Shown here piece after piece: positions 1 to 5,080 of a stretch of 5,080 nt of DNA (the stretch's first letter is position 1; each line of letters starts with the position of its first letter). The stretch spans positions 1 to 5,080 of the forward strand of contig DAICZK010000114.1 in the NCBI GenBank assembly GCA_027311185.1. The letters are read 5' to 3'. The notes beneath the pieces are model-generated. The model did not search any database. It was given only the letters and a program-made list of their open reading frames with translations, and was not told the origin of the DNA. The position numbers were made by a program, and so were the translations under genes. Origin of the DNA: Sulfuriferula sp. GTDB lineage: Bacteria; Pseudomonadota; Gammaproteobacteria; Burkholderiales; Sulfuriferulaceae.

Positions 1-12
1 GTTTAATTTAAC

Positions 13-27
13 CCGCATTAACTGCGG
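13..27 (+). promoter_or_regulatory. Small hairpin in the rpsA leader (or weak terminator of the preceding gene)
   Basis: CCGCA (13-17) and TGCGG (23-27) form a perfect 5-bp stem with a 5-base loop (TTAAC). AT-rich sequence follows up to the rpsA start at 49. In E. coli the rpsA leader lacks a strong Shine-Dalgarno sequence and uses hairpins separated by AU-rich stretches for efficient, S1-autoregulated initiation. The same kind of layout is seen here in short form. Alternatively this is the remnant of a terminator for the upstream gene (often cmk in this context, but not visible here). The stem is short, so either reading is tentative. Confidence 0.3.
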
Positions 28-48
28 ATATTTTGGGTCACTTTTTAA

Positions 49-1767
49 ATGTCAACCGTTTCCCCCTCCACCGAATCCAGTATGGAAAGTTTTGCCGCTC
101 TGTTTGAAGAGAGTTTAACCCGACAAGAATTGCGCGCAGGTGAAGTCATCACCGCCGAAGTCGTCGGGATTGACGATAATTTCGTTACCGTTAATGCGGG
201 TCTGAAATCCGAAAGTCTGATCGCCATTGAAGAGTTCCGCACGGATCGCGGCGAATTGGAAGTGCAGATCGGCGATTTCGTCAGCGTTGCGATCGAAATG
301 CTCGAAGACGGTTACGGCGCCACCAAGTTGTCGCGCGACAAGGCCAAACGTCTGGCTGCCTGGATCGGTCTGGAAAAATCCATGGAAGAAGGCGAAATCA
401 TTACCGGTATGGTCAACGGTAAGGTCAAGGGCGGTCTGACGGTCATGGTCAACGGCATCCGTGCCTTCCTGCCCGGTTCTCTGGTCGATACCCGTCCGGT
501 CAAGGACACGACGCCGTATGAAAACAAGGAAATGGAATTCAAGGTCATCAAACTCGACCGCAAGCGCAACAACGTGGTTGTTTCGCGCCGCGCAGTGCTT
601 GAAGCGACAATGGGTGCTGATCGCGACGCACTGATCGCTAATCTGAAAGAAGGCGCTATCGTCAAGGGCGTGGTCAAGAATATTACCGATTATGGCGCAT
701 TCGTGGATCTCGGCGGTATAGACGGTTTGCTGCATATTACCGATATGGCATGGCGCCGCGTCAAGCATCCTTCTGAAGTGGTGCAGGTCGGCGACGAAGT
801 CGAAGCCAAGATCCTCAAGTTCGATCAGGACAAAAACCGCGTTTCCCTGGGTATCAAACAGTTGGGCGACGATCCCTGGAGCGGGCTGGCGCGACGTTAT
901 CCTTCGGGTACCCGGATGTTCGGTAAAGTGGCTAACCTTACCGACTACGGCGCATTTGTCGAAATCGAAACCGGCATCGAGGGTTTGGTTCACGTCTCGG
1001 AAATGGACTGGACCAATAAGAATGTACATCCTTCCAAGGTGGTGCAGCTGGGCGATGAAGTGGAAGTCATGGTGCTGGAAATCGACGAAGAGCGCCGACG
1101 CATTTCGCTGGGCATGAAACAGTGCAAATCCAATCCGTGGGACGATTTCGAAACCACGCATAAAAAAGGCGACAAGGTAACGGGCCAGATCAAATCCATT
1201 ACCGATTTCGGCGTGTTTATCGGCTTGCCGGGCGGCATCGACGGTCTGGTGCATTTGTCCGATCTGTCGTGGAGCCTGCCAGGCGAAGAAGCTGTGCGCA
1301 ACTTCAAGAAGGGCGACGAAGTGCAGGCGGTGGTGTTGGCGATTGATGTCGAGCGCGAGCGGATTTCGCTTGGTATCAAGCAGATCGAAGGCGATCCTGT
1401 CAACAGCTTCGTCTCGAGCTTCGATAAAGGCAGTATCGTCAAAGGCACGGTCAAATCCCTCGACGCCAAAGGCGCGGTGATATTGCTGGGCGATGATGTG
1501 GAAGGCTACCTGCGTGCTTCCGAATTCTCGCGCGACCGCGTTGAAGACATCCGTACCCATCTCAAGGAAGGTGATGAAGTCGAGGCGATGATCATCAACG
1601 TCGATCGCAAGAATCGCAGCATCAATTTGTCGATCAAGGCAAAGGACGCGGCGGATCAGTCCGAAGCCATGCAAAAACTGGCGGGCGACCAGTCAGCGAG
1701 TACCGGCACAACCAACCTCGGCGCGTTGCTCAAGGCTAAACTTGACAACAAGCACGTAGAATCCTGA
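49..1767 (+). CDS. rpsA: 30S ribosomal protein S1
   Basis: Ribosomal protein S1 sits on the 30S subunit, binds and unfolds mRNA 5' regions, and is needed to start translation on structured or weak leaders. The 572-residue product (E. coli S1 is 557) has six S1/OB-fold repeats at about residues 30-97, 115-181, 202-270, 287-357, 374-444 and 461-530. Repeats 3-5 share TD(Y/F)G(A/V)F, a GI(D/E)GL(L/V)H block and (V/I)SLG(I/M)KQ. Repeats 1 and 2, which in E. coli contact S2 and the ribosome, are more divergent, as usual. The tail [13 protein letters not shown] (553-565) is typical of betaproteobacteria. The ATG at 49 has no good Shine-Dalgarno sequence, only a GGGT at 35-38. A second in-frame ATG at 82 (Met12) has none either. 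I keep 49 because related S1 proteins have a short extension before [11 protein letters not shown]. The lack of a ribosome site fits known S1 autoregulation. ihfB follows after 11 bp. Confidence 0.97.
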   Translation: MSTVSPSTESSMESFAALFEESLTRQELRAGEVITAEVVGIDDNFVTVNAGLKSESLIAIEEFRTDRGELEVQIGDFVSVAIEMLEDGYGATKLSRDKAKRLAAWIGLEKSMEEGEIITGMVNGKVKGGLTVMVNGIRAFLPGSLVDTRPVKDTTPYENKEMEFKVIKLDRKRNNVVVSRRAVLEATMGADRDALIANLKEGAIVKGVVKNITDYGAFVDLGGIDGLLHITDMAWRRVKHPSEVVQVGDEVEAKILKFDQDKNRVSLGIKQLGDDPWSGLARRYPSGTRMFGKVANLTDYGAFVEIETGIEGLVHVSEMDWTNKNVHPSKVVQLGDEVEVMVLEIDEERRRISLGMKQCKSNPWDDFETTHKKGDKVTGQIKSITDFGVFIGLPGGIDGLVHLSDLSWSLPGEEAVRNFKKGDEVQAVVLAIDVERERISLGIKQIEGDPVNSFVSSFDKGSIVKGTVKSLDAKGAVILLGDDVEGYLRASEFSRDRVEDIRTHLKEGDEVEAMIINVDRKNRSINLSIKAKDAADQSEAMQKLAGDQSASTGTTNLGALLKAKLDNKHVES

Positions 1768-1778
1768 GAGGCTGCGAT

Positions 1779-2066
1779 ATGACCAAGTCGGAGCTGATAG
1801 CGCAGTTGGCGGTACGTCATCCTCAGTTGGTAGCAACTGATGCAGAAATGGCGGTCAAGACCATACTGGATGCCGTTTCCAAAAGTCTGGCCGGCGGCGA
1901 ACGCGTAGAGATTCGGGGTTTTGGCAGTTTTAGCCTTAACTACCGGCCACCACGGCTGGGGCGCAATCCTAAAACAGGCGAAAAAGTTGAGGTGCCGGAA
2001 AAATACGTTCCGCATTTCAAGGCGGGTAAGGAACTGCGTGAGCGGGTAGACTACCCGGCCAGCTGA
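1779..2066 (+). CDS. ihfB: Integration host factor subunit beta
   Basis: This is the beta subunit of IHF, the heterodimeric nucleoid protein that binds specific sites in the DNA minor groove and bends DNA sharply. It acts in recombination, replication and sigma-54-type transcription. The 95-residue product (E. coli 94) starts MTKSELI and carries the HU/IHF signature from [15 protein letters not shown] residues (here 44-53) through [10 protein letters not shown] (61-70). Pro64 occupies the place of the intercalating proline at the tip of the beta arm. The C-terminal [15 protein letters not shown] helix (76-90) is standard. IHF-beta is favoured over HU by the [13 protein letters not shown] arm and the rpsA-ihfB gene order. 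The start has a GAGG (1768-1771) seven bases upstream, overlapping the end of rpsA, so translation is probably coupled to it. The alpha subunit gene is not in the window. A strong terminator lies just downstream. Confidence 0.97.
   Translation: MTKSELIAQLAVRHPQLVATDAEMAVKTILDAVSKSLAGGERVEIRGFGSFSLNYRPPRLGRNPKTGEKVEVPEKYVPHFKAGKELRERVDYPAS
2043..2057. repeat. Perfect 7-bp inverted repeat at the 3' end of ihfB
   Basis: CGGGTAG (2043-2049) and CTACCCG (2051-2057) are exact reverse complements around one central base. The element lies inside the last codons of ihfB. In RNA it could form a 5-bp stem (CGGGT/ACCCG) with a 5-base loop. No T-run follows, so it is not a terminator by itself. It may be a protein-binding palindrome, a 3'-end stabilising hairpin ahead of the real terminator, or chance within the coding sequence. 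Confidence 0.4.
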
Positions 2067-2088
2067 TTCCGGCAAGGTGGATGGTCAG

Positions 2089-2125
2089 AAAGCGGCATAC
2101 TCTTGACAGTGTGTCGCTTTTTTTT
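2089..2125 (+). terminator. Strong rho-independent terminator after ihfB
   Basis: The 5' arm AAAGCGGCATAC (2089-2100) pairs with the 3' arm GTGTGTCGCTTT (2109-2120) over 12 consecutive base pairs, two of them G-U. The loop is 8 bases (2101-2108). The 3' arm runs into a T-run: eight consecutive T at 2118-2125, of which five lie beyond the stem. It begins 23 bases after the ihfB stop codon. This should end most rpsA-ihfB transcripts and separates them from lapAB-pyrF-ugd. Confidence 0.85.
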
Positions 2126-2145
2126 CGACAGCGATTGTTGTTTTT
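2126..2145 (+). terminator. Possible weak second terminator in tandem
   Basis: CGACA (2126-2130) pairs with TGTTG (2136-2140), including one G-U pair, around a 5-base loop, and five T follow (2141-2145). It directly abuts the T-run of the main terminator. The stem is short and low in GC, so alone it would be inefficient. It could act as a back-up for polymerase that reads through, or could be chance in a T-rich patch. Confidence 0.35.
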
Positions 2146-2212
2146 CGACCATGACGGACACGGCGCCCGAGCGCGCAGGCGACGCCAATCAAGCTCCGGG
2201 GGTGGTCCCGCG

Positions 2213-2241
2213 TTGACACTTGGGGGCGGAAGTCGCACACT
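2213..2241 (+). promoter_or_regulatory. Candidate sigma-70-type promoter for lapA-lapB-pyrF-ugd
   Basis: A perfect -35 hexamer TTGACA lies at 2213-2218. At a 17-bp spacing the -10 position reads CACACT (2236-2241), matching TATAAT at only three of six bases. Transcription would start near 2248, just ahead of the lapA ribosome site. The strong terminator upstream implies a separate promoter somewhere in 2146-2272, and this is the best candidate. The poor -10 suggests a weak or activator-dependent promoter. In E. coli lapAB is heat-shock induced, but I see no convincing sigma-32-type -10 in the right orientation. Confidence 0.25.
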
Positions 2242-2243
2242 TC
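2229..2243 (+). repeat. Inverted repeat in the lapA leader/promoter region
   Basis: GAAGT (2229-2233) and ACTTC (2239-2243) are exact reverse complements separated by 5 bases. The left arm can instead pair with ACTT at 2218-2221 (with AAGT 2230-2233), so the two stems exclude each other. The element overlaps the -10 position of the candidate promoter. It could be an operator half-site pair or a leader RNA hairpin; at this length chance is also possible. Confidence 0.25.
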
Positions 2244-2255
2244 ACCACGTTTCAT

Positions 2256-2263
2256 GGGGAGAG
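2256..2263 (+). promoter_or_regulatory. Ribosome binding site that fixes the lapA start
   Basis: The purine run GGGGAGAG contains a GGAG core and ends nine bases before the ATG at 2273. It decides the start: the reading frame stays open upstream to an ATG at 2081, but that ATG lies before the terminator stem and has no such site. Confidence 0.75.
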
Positions 2264-2272
2264 TTTGCTAAA

Positions 2273-2548
2273 ATGCGTTATTTGAGCGGTTTGCTGAAAA
2301 TCATATTGTTCATTTTTCTACTGAGTTTCGCAGTGAAAAATAGTGATCTGGTGGTGTTGCGTTATTACCTGGGCTACCAGTGGCAAATGCCGCTGGTTCT
2401 GGTTCTGTTGATATTTTTTACTCTGGGCGCGGTAACAGGGGTGGTGGCGTGCCTGGGCTATCTGTTCCGTCAGCGGCGCGAATTGCAACGCTTGCGTCAG
2501 TCGCTCGCTGCAATGAGCGCGATACCTGCGGCGCGTGAGGTTAAATGA
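2273..2548 (+). CDS. lapA: Lipopolysaccharide assembly protein A, DUF1049 family membrane protein
   Basis: LapA is a small inner-membrane protein that works with LapB in lipopolysaccharide assembly and in control of LpxC level. Its exact biochemical role is less clear than LapB's. The 91-residue product (E. coli LapA is 102) has two hydrophobic segments, at about residues 7-21 and 38-63. Between them is a short loop with the family pattern N-S-D-L-V-V-L-R-Y-Y-L-G. After the second segment comes a basic, coiled-coil-prone tail (RQRRELQRLRQSL, 66-78), expected in the cytoplasm. It is the first gene after the terminator and directly precedes lapB, the conserved partner order. The ATG at 2273 has a purine-rich ribosome site and gives the family's normal N-terminus. 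A longer in-frame start at 2081 would add a low-complexity Arg/Ser/Gly stretch and is rejected. Confidence 0.9.
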   Translation: MRYLSGLLKIILFIFLLSFAVKNSDLVVLRYYLGYQWQMPLVLVLLIFFTLGAVTGVVACLGYLFRQRRELQRLRQSLAAMSAIPAAREVK

Positions 2549-2570
2549 GCGTTCAGGGGTGTTTTAAATA

Positions 2571-3731
2571 ATGGAATTCGAATTCTGGTGGTTATTGGCT
2601 CTGCCATTGTTTTTTGGTCTGGGCTGGCTTGCGGCGCGCGTGGATATTCGCCATGTGATGACCGAGTCGCGCAGCGTTCCCGCCTCGTATTTCAAGGGGC
2701 TCAACTATTTGCTGAACGAACAGCCCGATAAGGCGATAGAAGCGTTTATCGAGGTGGTGAAGGTCGACAGCGATACCGTGGATTTGCACTTCGCTCTGGG
2801 CGGCTTGTTCCGCAAGCGGGGCGAGGTAGAGCGCGCGATTCGCATGCACGAAAATCTGGTTGCGCGTGACGATTTATCGCCCGAGCGTCAGTTCAAGGCC
2901 CTGTCCGAATTAGGTCAGGATTACCTCAAGGCCGGCCTGCTTGATCGCGCCGAAACCATATTCGATCGCTTGCAGACGAGTGACCTGTCCGGACAGGCGC
3001 GCCAATTTCTGCTTGAGATTTACGTCCAGGAAAAAGACTGGAACAAGGCAGTGATTGCGGCTCGCGAGTTGTCGCGGGTATCGAGCCAGCCCTATCAGGT
3101 CGAAATCGGACATTACTTGTGCGAGCTAGCCAACCACGCCTATTTGCACGATCAGGTCGACGCCGCATATCGCTATCTCGACGAAGCGTTGTCGGCCAAT
3201 CGCGATTGCGTGCGGGCAAACGTGATGCTGGGTGACATTGCCGTCAGCCTCAACGACCACAACGCCGCAATTGCCGCCTGGCGCCGTGTGGAGTTCCAGA
3301 GTATCCCTCATCTTGCGTTGGTGACGGACCGCATACTTGCGAGCTATCGCGAGTTGGGACGCGAAGCCGACGGTTTGACGTATTTGCGCGGAGCGTTGGC
3401 GCGTCATGCTTCGTTCGAGTTGTTCAGCACGGTATTTGCGGGCACGCTCAAGTTATTCGGCGCGCAGGCGGCGTATCAGCTGGCTGAGGAAGAATTGCAG
3501 CGTAGTCCGAGCTTGCGTTGCCTCGACCGTTTTCTCGAAGCCGAAATTCTGATCGCGCCGCTGGAGCGGCAGGCGCAGGCGCAACTGGTCCAGCGCGTGG
3601 TGCAACGTTACAGCCAGCTGCAATCGGTGTATCAATGCGAGCATTGCGGCTTCAAGGCGCGCAGTTTTTTTTGGCATTGTCCGGCGTGCAGTCACTGGGA
3701 CAGTTTTCCTCCGCAGAAAAAAGAAGACTAA
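2571..3731 (+). CDS. lapB: Lipopolysaccharide assembly protein B (TPR and rubredoxin-like metal-binding protein)
   Basis: In enterobacteria LapB (YciM) is an inner-membrane-anchored adaptor that promotes FtsH degradation of LpxC, the first committed enzyme of lipid A synthesis, and so balances LPS with phospholipid. The 386-residue product (E. coli 389) begins with one hydrophobic anchor (about 5-22). A series of TPR helical pairs follows from about residue 36 to 310; SYFKGLNYLLNEQPDKAIEA (39-58) is the first and best. A C-terminal rubredoxin-like knuckle has Cys356-x2-Cys359 and Cys370-x2-Cys373, all four cysteines present, so the metal site looks intact. The ATG at 2571 has an AGGGG (2555-2559) eleven bases upstream. 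It follows lapA by 22 bp and precedes pyrF by 3 bp; E. coli also has lapA-lapB-pyrF in this order. The family call is secure. That it acts on LpxC through FtsH in this organism is inferred from E. coli. Confidence 0.95.
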   Translation: MEFEFWWLLALPLFFGLGWLAARVDIRHVMTESRSVPASYFKGLNYLLNEQPDKAIEAFIEVVKVDSDTVDLHFALGGLFRKRGEVERAIRMHENLVARDDLSPERQFKALSELGQDYLKAGLLDRAETIFDRLQTSDLSGQARQFLLEIYVQEKDWNKAVIAARELSRVSSQPYQVEIGHYLCELANHAYLHDQVDAAYRYLDEALSANRDCVRANVMLGDIAVSLNDHNAAIAAWRRVEFQSIPHLALVTDRILASYRELGREADGLTYLRGALARHASFELFSTVFAGTLKLFGAQAAYQLAEEELQRSPSLRCLDRFLEAEILIAPLERQAQAQLVQRVVQRYSQLQSVYQCEHCGFKARSFFWHCPACSHWDSFPPQKKED

Positions 3732-3734
3732 TCG

Positions 3735-4451
3735 ATGGATAAAAACCCTGTAATTATTGCCCTTGATTATGGCGATGCAGATGCCGCTCTGGCTTTGGTA
3801 AAACAGCTTGACCCTGGGTTGTGCCGTCTTAAAGTCGGCAAGCAATTGTTTACCGCAGCTGGCCCGCGGTTGGTGGCGCAGTTGGTCAAACTAGGCTACG
3901 CGGTTTTTCTGGACCTGAAATTTCATGATATCCCCACTACCGTCGCGCTGGCCTGTCGGGCCGCCGCCGATTTGGGCGTGTGGATGATCAACGTGCATGC
4001 GCTGGGCGGGGGCGCCATGTTGTCGGTAGCGCGCGCGGCACTGGGCGACGCGCCAGATCGGCCGCTGTTGACAGCGGTGACGCTGCTGACCAGCATGGGC
4101 GAAACGGAAATGCGCGAGATCGGTCTGCAGGGTACGCCAGAGGAGGCGGTGTTACGGCTCGCGCGCCTCGCGCAAGTTAATGGCCTGGACGGCGTGGTCT
4201 GTTCGGCGCAGGAAGCCGCCTTGCTCAAAGCCGAATTGGGCACTAGCTTTCGCCTTGTCACCCCGGGCATACGCCCAGCCGACTCCGCGCCGGGCGATCA
4301 GCACAGAACCATGACGCCGGGTGCCGCTCGGCTGGCCGGTGCGGATTTTCTGGTCATCGGCAGGCCGATTACGCATGCCGCCGACCCCATGCGGGCGTTG
4401 TTGGCGATCGAGCAGGAATTACTTAATAACTCCGCAGGAGAAAAACTATGA
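3735..4451 (+). CDS. pyrF: Orotidine 5'-phosphate decarboxylase
   Basis: PyrF decarboxylates OMP to UMP, the last step of de novo pyrimidine synthesis, in the cytoplasm without a cofactor. The 238-residue product has the expected length of the short bacterial form. Active-site residues are in place: Asp11 (IALD), Lys33 (RLKVG) and the DLKFHDIP signature with Asp60, Lys62 and Asp65. Phosphate-binding elements are TPGIRP (176-181, Arg180) and GRPIT (209-213, Arg210). The TIM-barrel pattern is complete, with no frameshift. Translation starts three bases after the lapB stop. The only ribosome-site-like stretch is AAGAAG (3721-3726) inside the end of lapB, so expression probably depends on translational coupling. 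Its last four bases (ATGA) overlap the ugd start. UMP made here feeds UTP and UDP-sugar pools, which would suit its envelope-related neighbours, but that link is inference. Confidence 0.97.
   Translation: MDKNPVIIALDYGDADAALALVKQLDPGLCRLKVGKQLFTAAGPRLVAQLVKLGYAVFLDLKFHDIPTTVALACRAAADLGVWMINVHALGGGAMLSVARAALGDAPDRPLLTAVTLLTSMGETEMREIGLQGTPEEAVLRLARLAQVNGLDGVVCSAQEAALLKAELGTSFRLVTPGIRPADSAPGDQHRTMTPGAARLAGADFLVIGRPITHAADPMRALLAIEQELLNNSAGEKL
4436..4451 (+). promoter_or_regulatory. Ribosome binding site and ATGA stop/start overlap of pyrF and ugd
   Basis: AGGAG (4436-4440) lies seven bases before the ugd ATG (4448-4450), inside the last pyrF codons. The pyrF stop TGA (4449-4451) shares ATGA with the ugd start. 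This is the best Shine-Dalgarno match in the window and suggests that ugd is translated strongly and by coupling or re-initiation after pyrF. Confidence 0.85.
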
Positions 4452-5080
4452 AAATCACCGTAGTAGGGACGGGTTATGTTGGGCTGGTGAGCGGCGCGTG
4501 TCTGGCCGAAGTGGGCAATAATGTGCTGTGTCTTGATGTCGACAGCGTCAAAATCGCTACTTTGAACCGAGGCGGCATCCCGATTTTTGAACCGGGTCTC
4601 GAAGATATGGTGAAACGCAATGTCGCCGCCGCCCGCCTGCAGTTTACCACCGACATCGAGGCGGCGGCACGGCATGGCAAGATACAGTTTATTGCGGTCG
4701 GCACGCCACCCGACGAAGACGGTTCGGCGGATTTGCAATACGTGGTGGCTGCCGTGCGCAATATCGGCAAATACATGACCGATTACACGCTGGTGGTCAA
4801 TAAATCCACTGTGCCGGTAGGCACGGCGGATAAAGTTCGCGCGGCATTGCAGGACGAGCTCGACCGGCGCGGTTTGGCGCTGGAATTTGGCGTGGCGTCC
4901 AATCCCGAGTTTTTAAAAGAAGGCGCGGCAGTCGAGGACTTTATGCGGCCGGACAGGATTATCGTCGGCACCGATGACGACCGCGCCACCGATCTGATGC
5001 GCAAGCTGTACGCGCCGTTCCAGCGCAACCACGAGCGCTTGATCACGATGGATGTACGTTCTGCTGAGTTGACAAAATAC
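4448..5080 (+). CDS. ugd: UDP-glucose 6-dehydrogenase, N-terminal part (cut by the window edge)
   Basis: This enzyme oxidises UDP-glucose to UDP-glucuronate using two NAD+. The product goes to exopolysaccharide, capsule or lipid A decoration. The first 211 codons are present and open to the edge; family members are typically around 440-450 residues. The NAD-binding Rossmann motif GTGYVG is at residues 7-12, with acidic Asp30 at the end of the next strand. [13 protein letters not shown] (84-96) is typical. Catalytic-region residues seen are Thr121 (KSTVPVGT) and Glu154 and Glu158 in NPEFLKEG. Lys210 in AELTKY, two residues before the cut, corresponds to the conserved active-site lysine. The catalytic cysteine and the UDP-binding domain lie outside. 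GDP-mannose dehydrogenase is the main related alternative, but the sequence around [20 protein letters not shown] reads as the UDP-glucose type. It is the fourth gene of the lapA-led unit. Confidence 0.93.
   Translation, partial: MKITVVGTGYVGLVSGACLAEVGNNVLCLDVDSVKIATLNRGGIPIFEPGLEDMVKRNVAAARLQFTTDIEAAARHGKIQFIAVGTPPDEDGSADLQYVVAAVRNIGKYMTDYTLVVNKSTVPVGTADKVRAALQDELDRRGLALEFGVASNPEFLKEGAAVEDFMRPDRIIVGTDDDRATDLMRKLYAPFQRNHERLITMDVRSAELTKY

Noticed and set aside
115..1674. A 519-codon open frame on the minus strand opposite rpsA
   Set aside because: Its length comes from the codon bias of rpsA on the opposite strand. The translation is rich in His, Phe and Asp, resembles no family I know, and the + strand is a textbook S1 protein with all six domains.
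1742..1762. TTGACA (1742-1747) and TAGAAT (1757-1762) as an ihfB promoter
   Set aside because: The spacing is only 9 bp, too short for a sigma-70 promoter, and both hexamers lie in conserved-length rpsA tail codons.
2103..2108. A perfect TTGACA as a second lapA promoter -35
   Set aside because: It lies in the loop of the terminator hairpin, and the 16-18 bp downstream position has no -10-like sequence (it falls at the TTCGACAG region).
2187..2199. Half match to an IHF site (AATCAA) in the lapA upstream region
   Set aside because: The TTR half of WATCAANNNNTTR reads CGG, and the surroundings are GC-rich rather than A-tract-like.
2198..2259. G-quadruplex from the G-runs in the lapA leader
   Set aside because: The runs at 2198-2202, 2222-2226 and 2256-2259 are separated by loops far longer than usual, and a fourth run of three or more G is lacking.
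2081..2272. Upstream in-frame extension of lapA to an ATG at 2081
   Set aside because: It would run through the terminator stem and T-run and add a low-complexity Arg/Ser/Gly segment absent from the family. The ATG at 2273 has a good ribosome site.
2266..2274. An extended -10 match, TGCTAAAAT, overlapping the lapA start codon
   Set aside because: Transcription would begin inside lapA after its start codon, and no -35 match is seen about 17 bp upstream. It is more likely a by-product of the A-rich start region. It could at most be an internal promoter for lapB.
4298..5046. Several minus-strand open frames opposite pyrF and ugd
   Set aside because: They are shadows of clearly identified genes, with no ribosome sites or recognisable domains.

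Overview
The window holds five complete genes and one gene cut by the right edge, all on the + strand and closely packed: rpsA, ihfB, lapA, lapB, pyrF and the 5' part of a UDP-glucose 6-dehydrogenase gene (ugd). GC content looks moderate (roughly 50-55%, estimated by eye). The S1 protein has a 572-residue, six-domain form with a C-terminal [13 protein letters not shown] tail. That tail, the LapB N-terminus and the gene order rpsA-ihfB-lapA-lapB all suggest a betaproteobacterium, perhaps in the Nitrosomonadales/Gallionella/Sulfuricella neighbourhood. Placement below class level is a guess.

Layout: 1-48 is a short AT-rich leader with a small hairpin and no clear Shine-Dalgarno sequence. rpsA (49-1767) and ihfB (1779-2066) are 11 bp apart and look co-transcribed. 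A strong intrinsic terminator (2089-2125), possibly with a weak second one directly behind it, ends that unit. The 206-bp gap 2067-2272 holds these terminators, a candidate promoter with a perfect TTGACA box, small inverted repeats and the lapA ribosome binding site. The second unit then runs lapA (2273-2548), lapB (2571-3731), pyrF (3735-4451) and ugd (4448 to beyond 5080). Its junctions tighten along the way: 22 bp, 3 bp, then a 4-bp ATGA overlap.

The first unit serves translation (S1) and nucleoid architecture (IHF beta). The second combines control of lipopolysaccharide synthesis (LapA/LapB, the inner-membrane adaptor governing LpxC turnover) with the last step of UMP synthesis (PyrF) and formation of UDP-glucuronate (Ugd). 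UMP is the source of UTP and hence of UDP-sugars, so a loose envelope/nucleotide-sugar theme is plausible, but it is inferred from gene order.

I found no mobile element, CRISPR array, tRNA, rRNA or unknown protein family. This is a conserved housekeeping region. The observations worth a second look concern regulation in the rpsA leader and in the ihfB-lapA gap.
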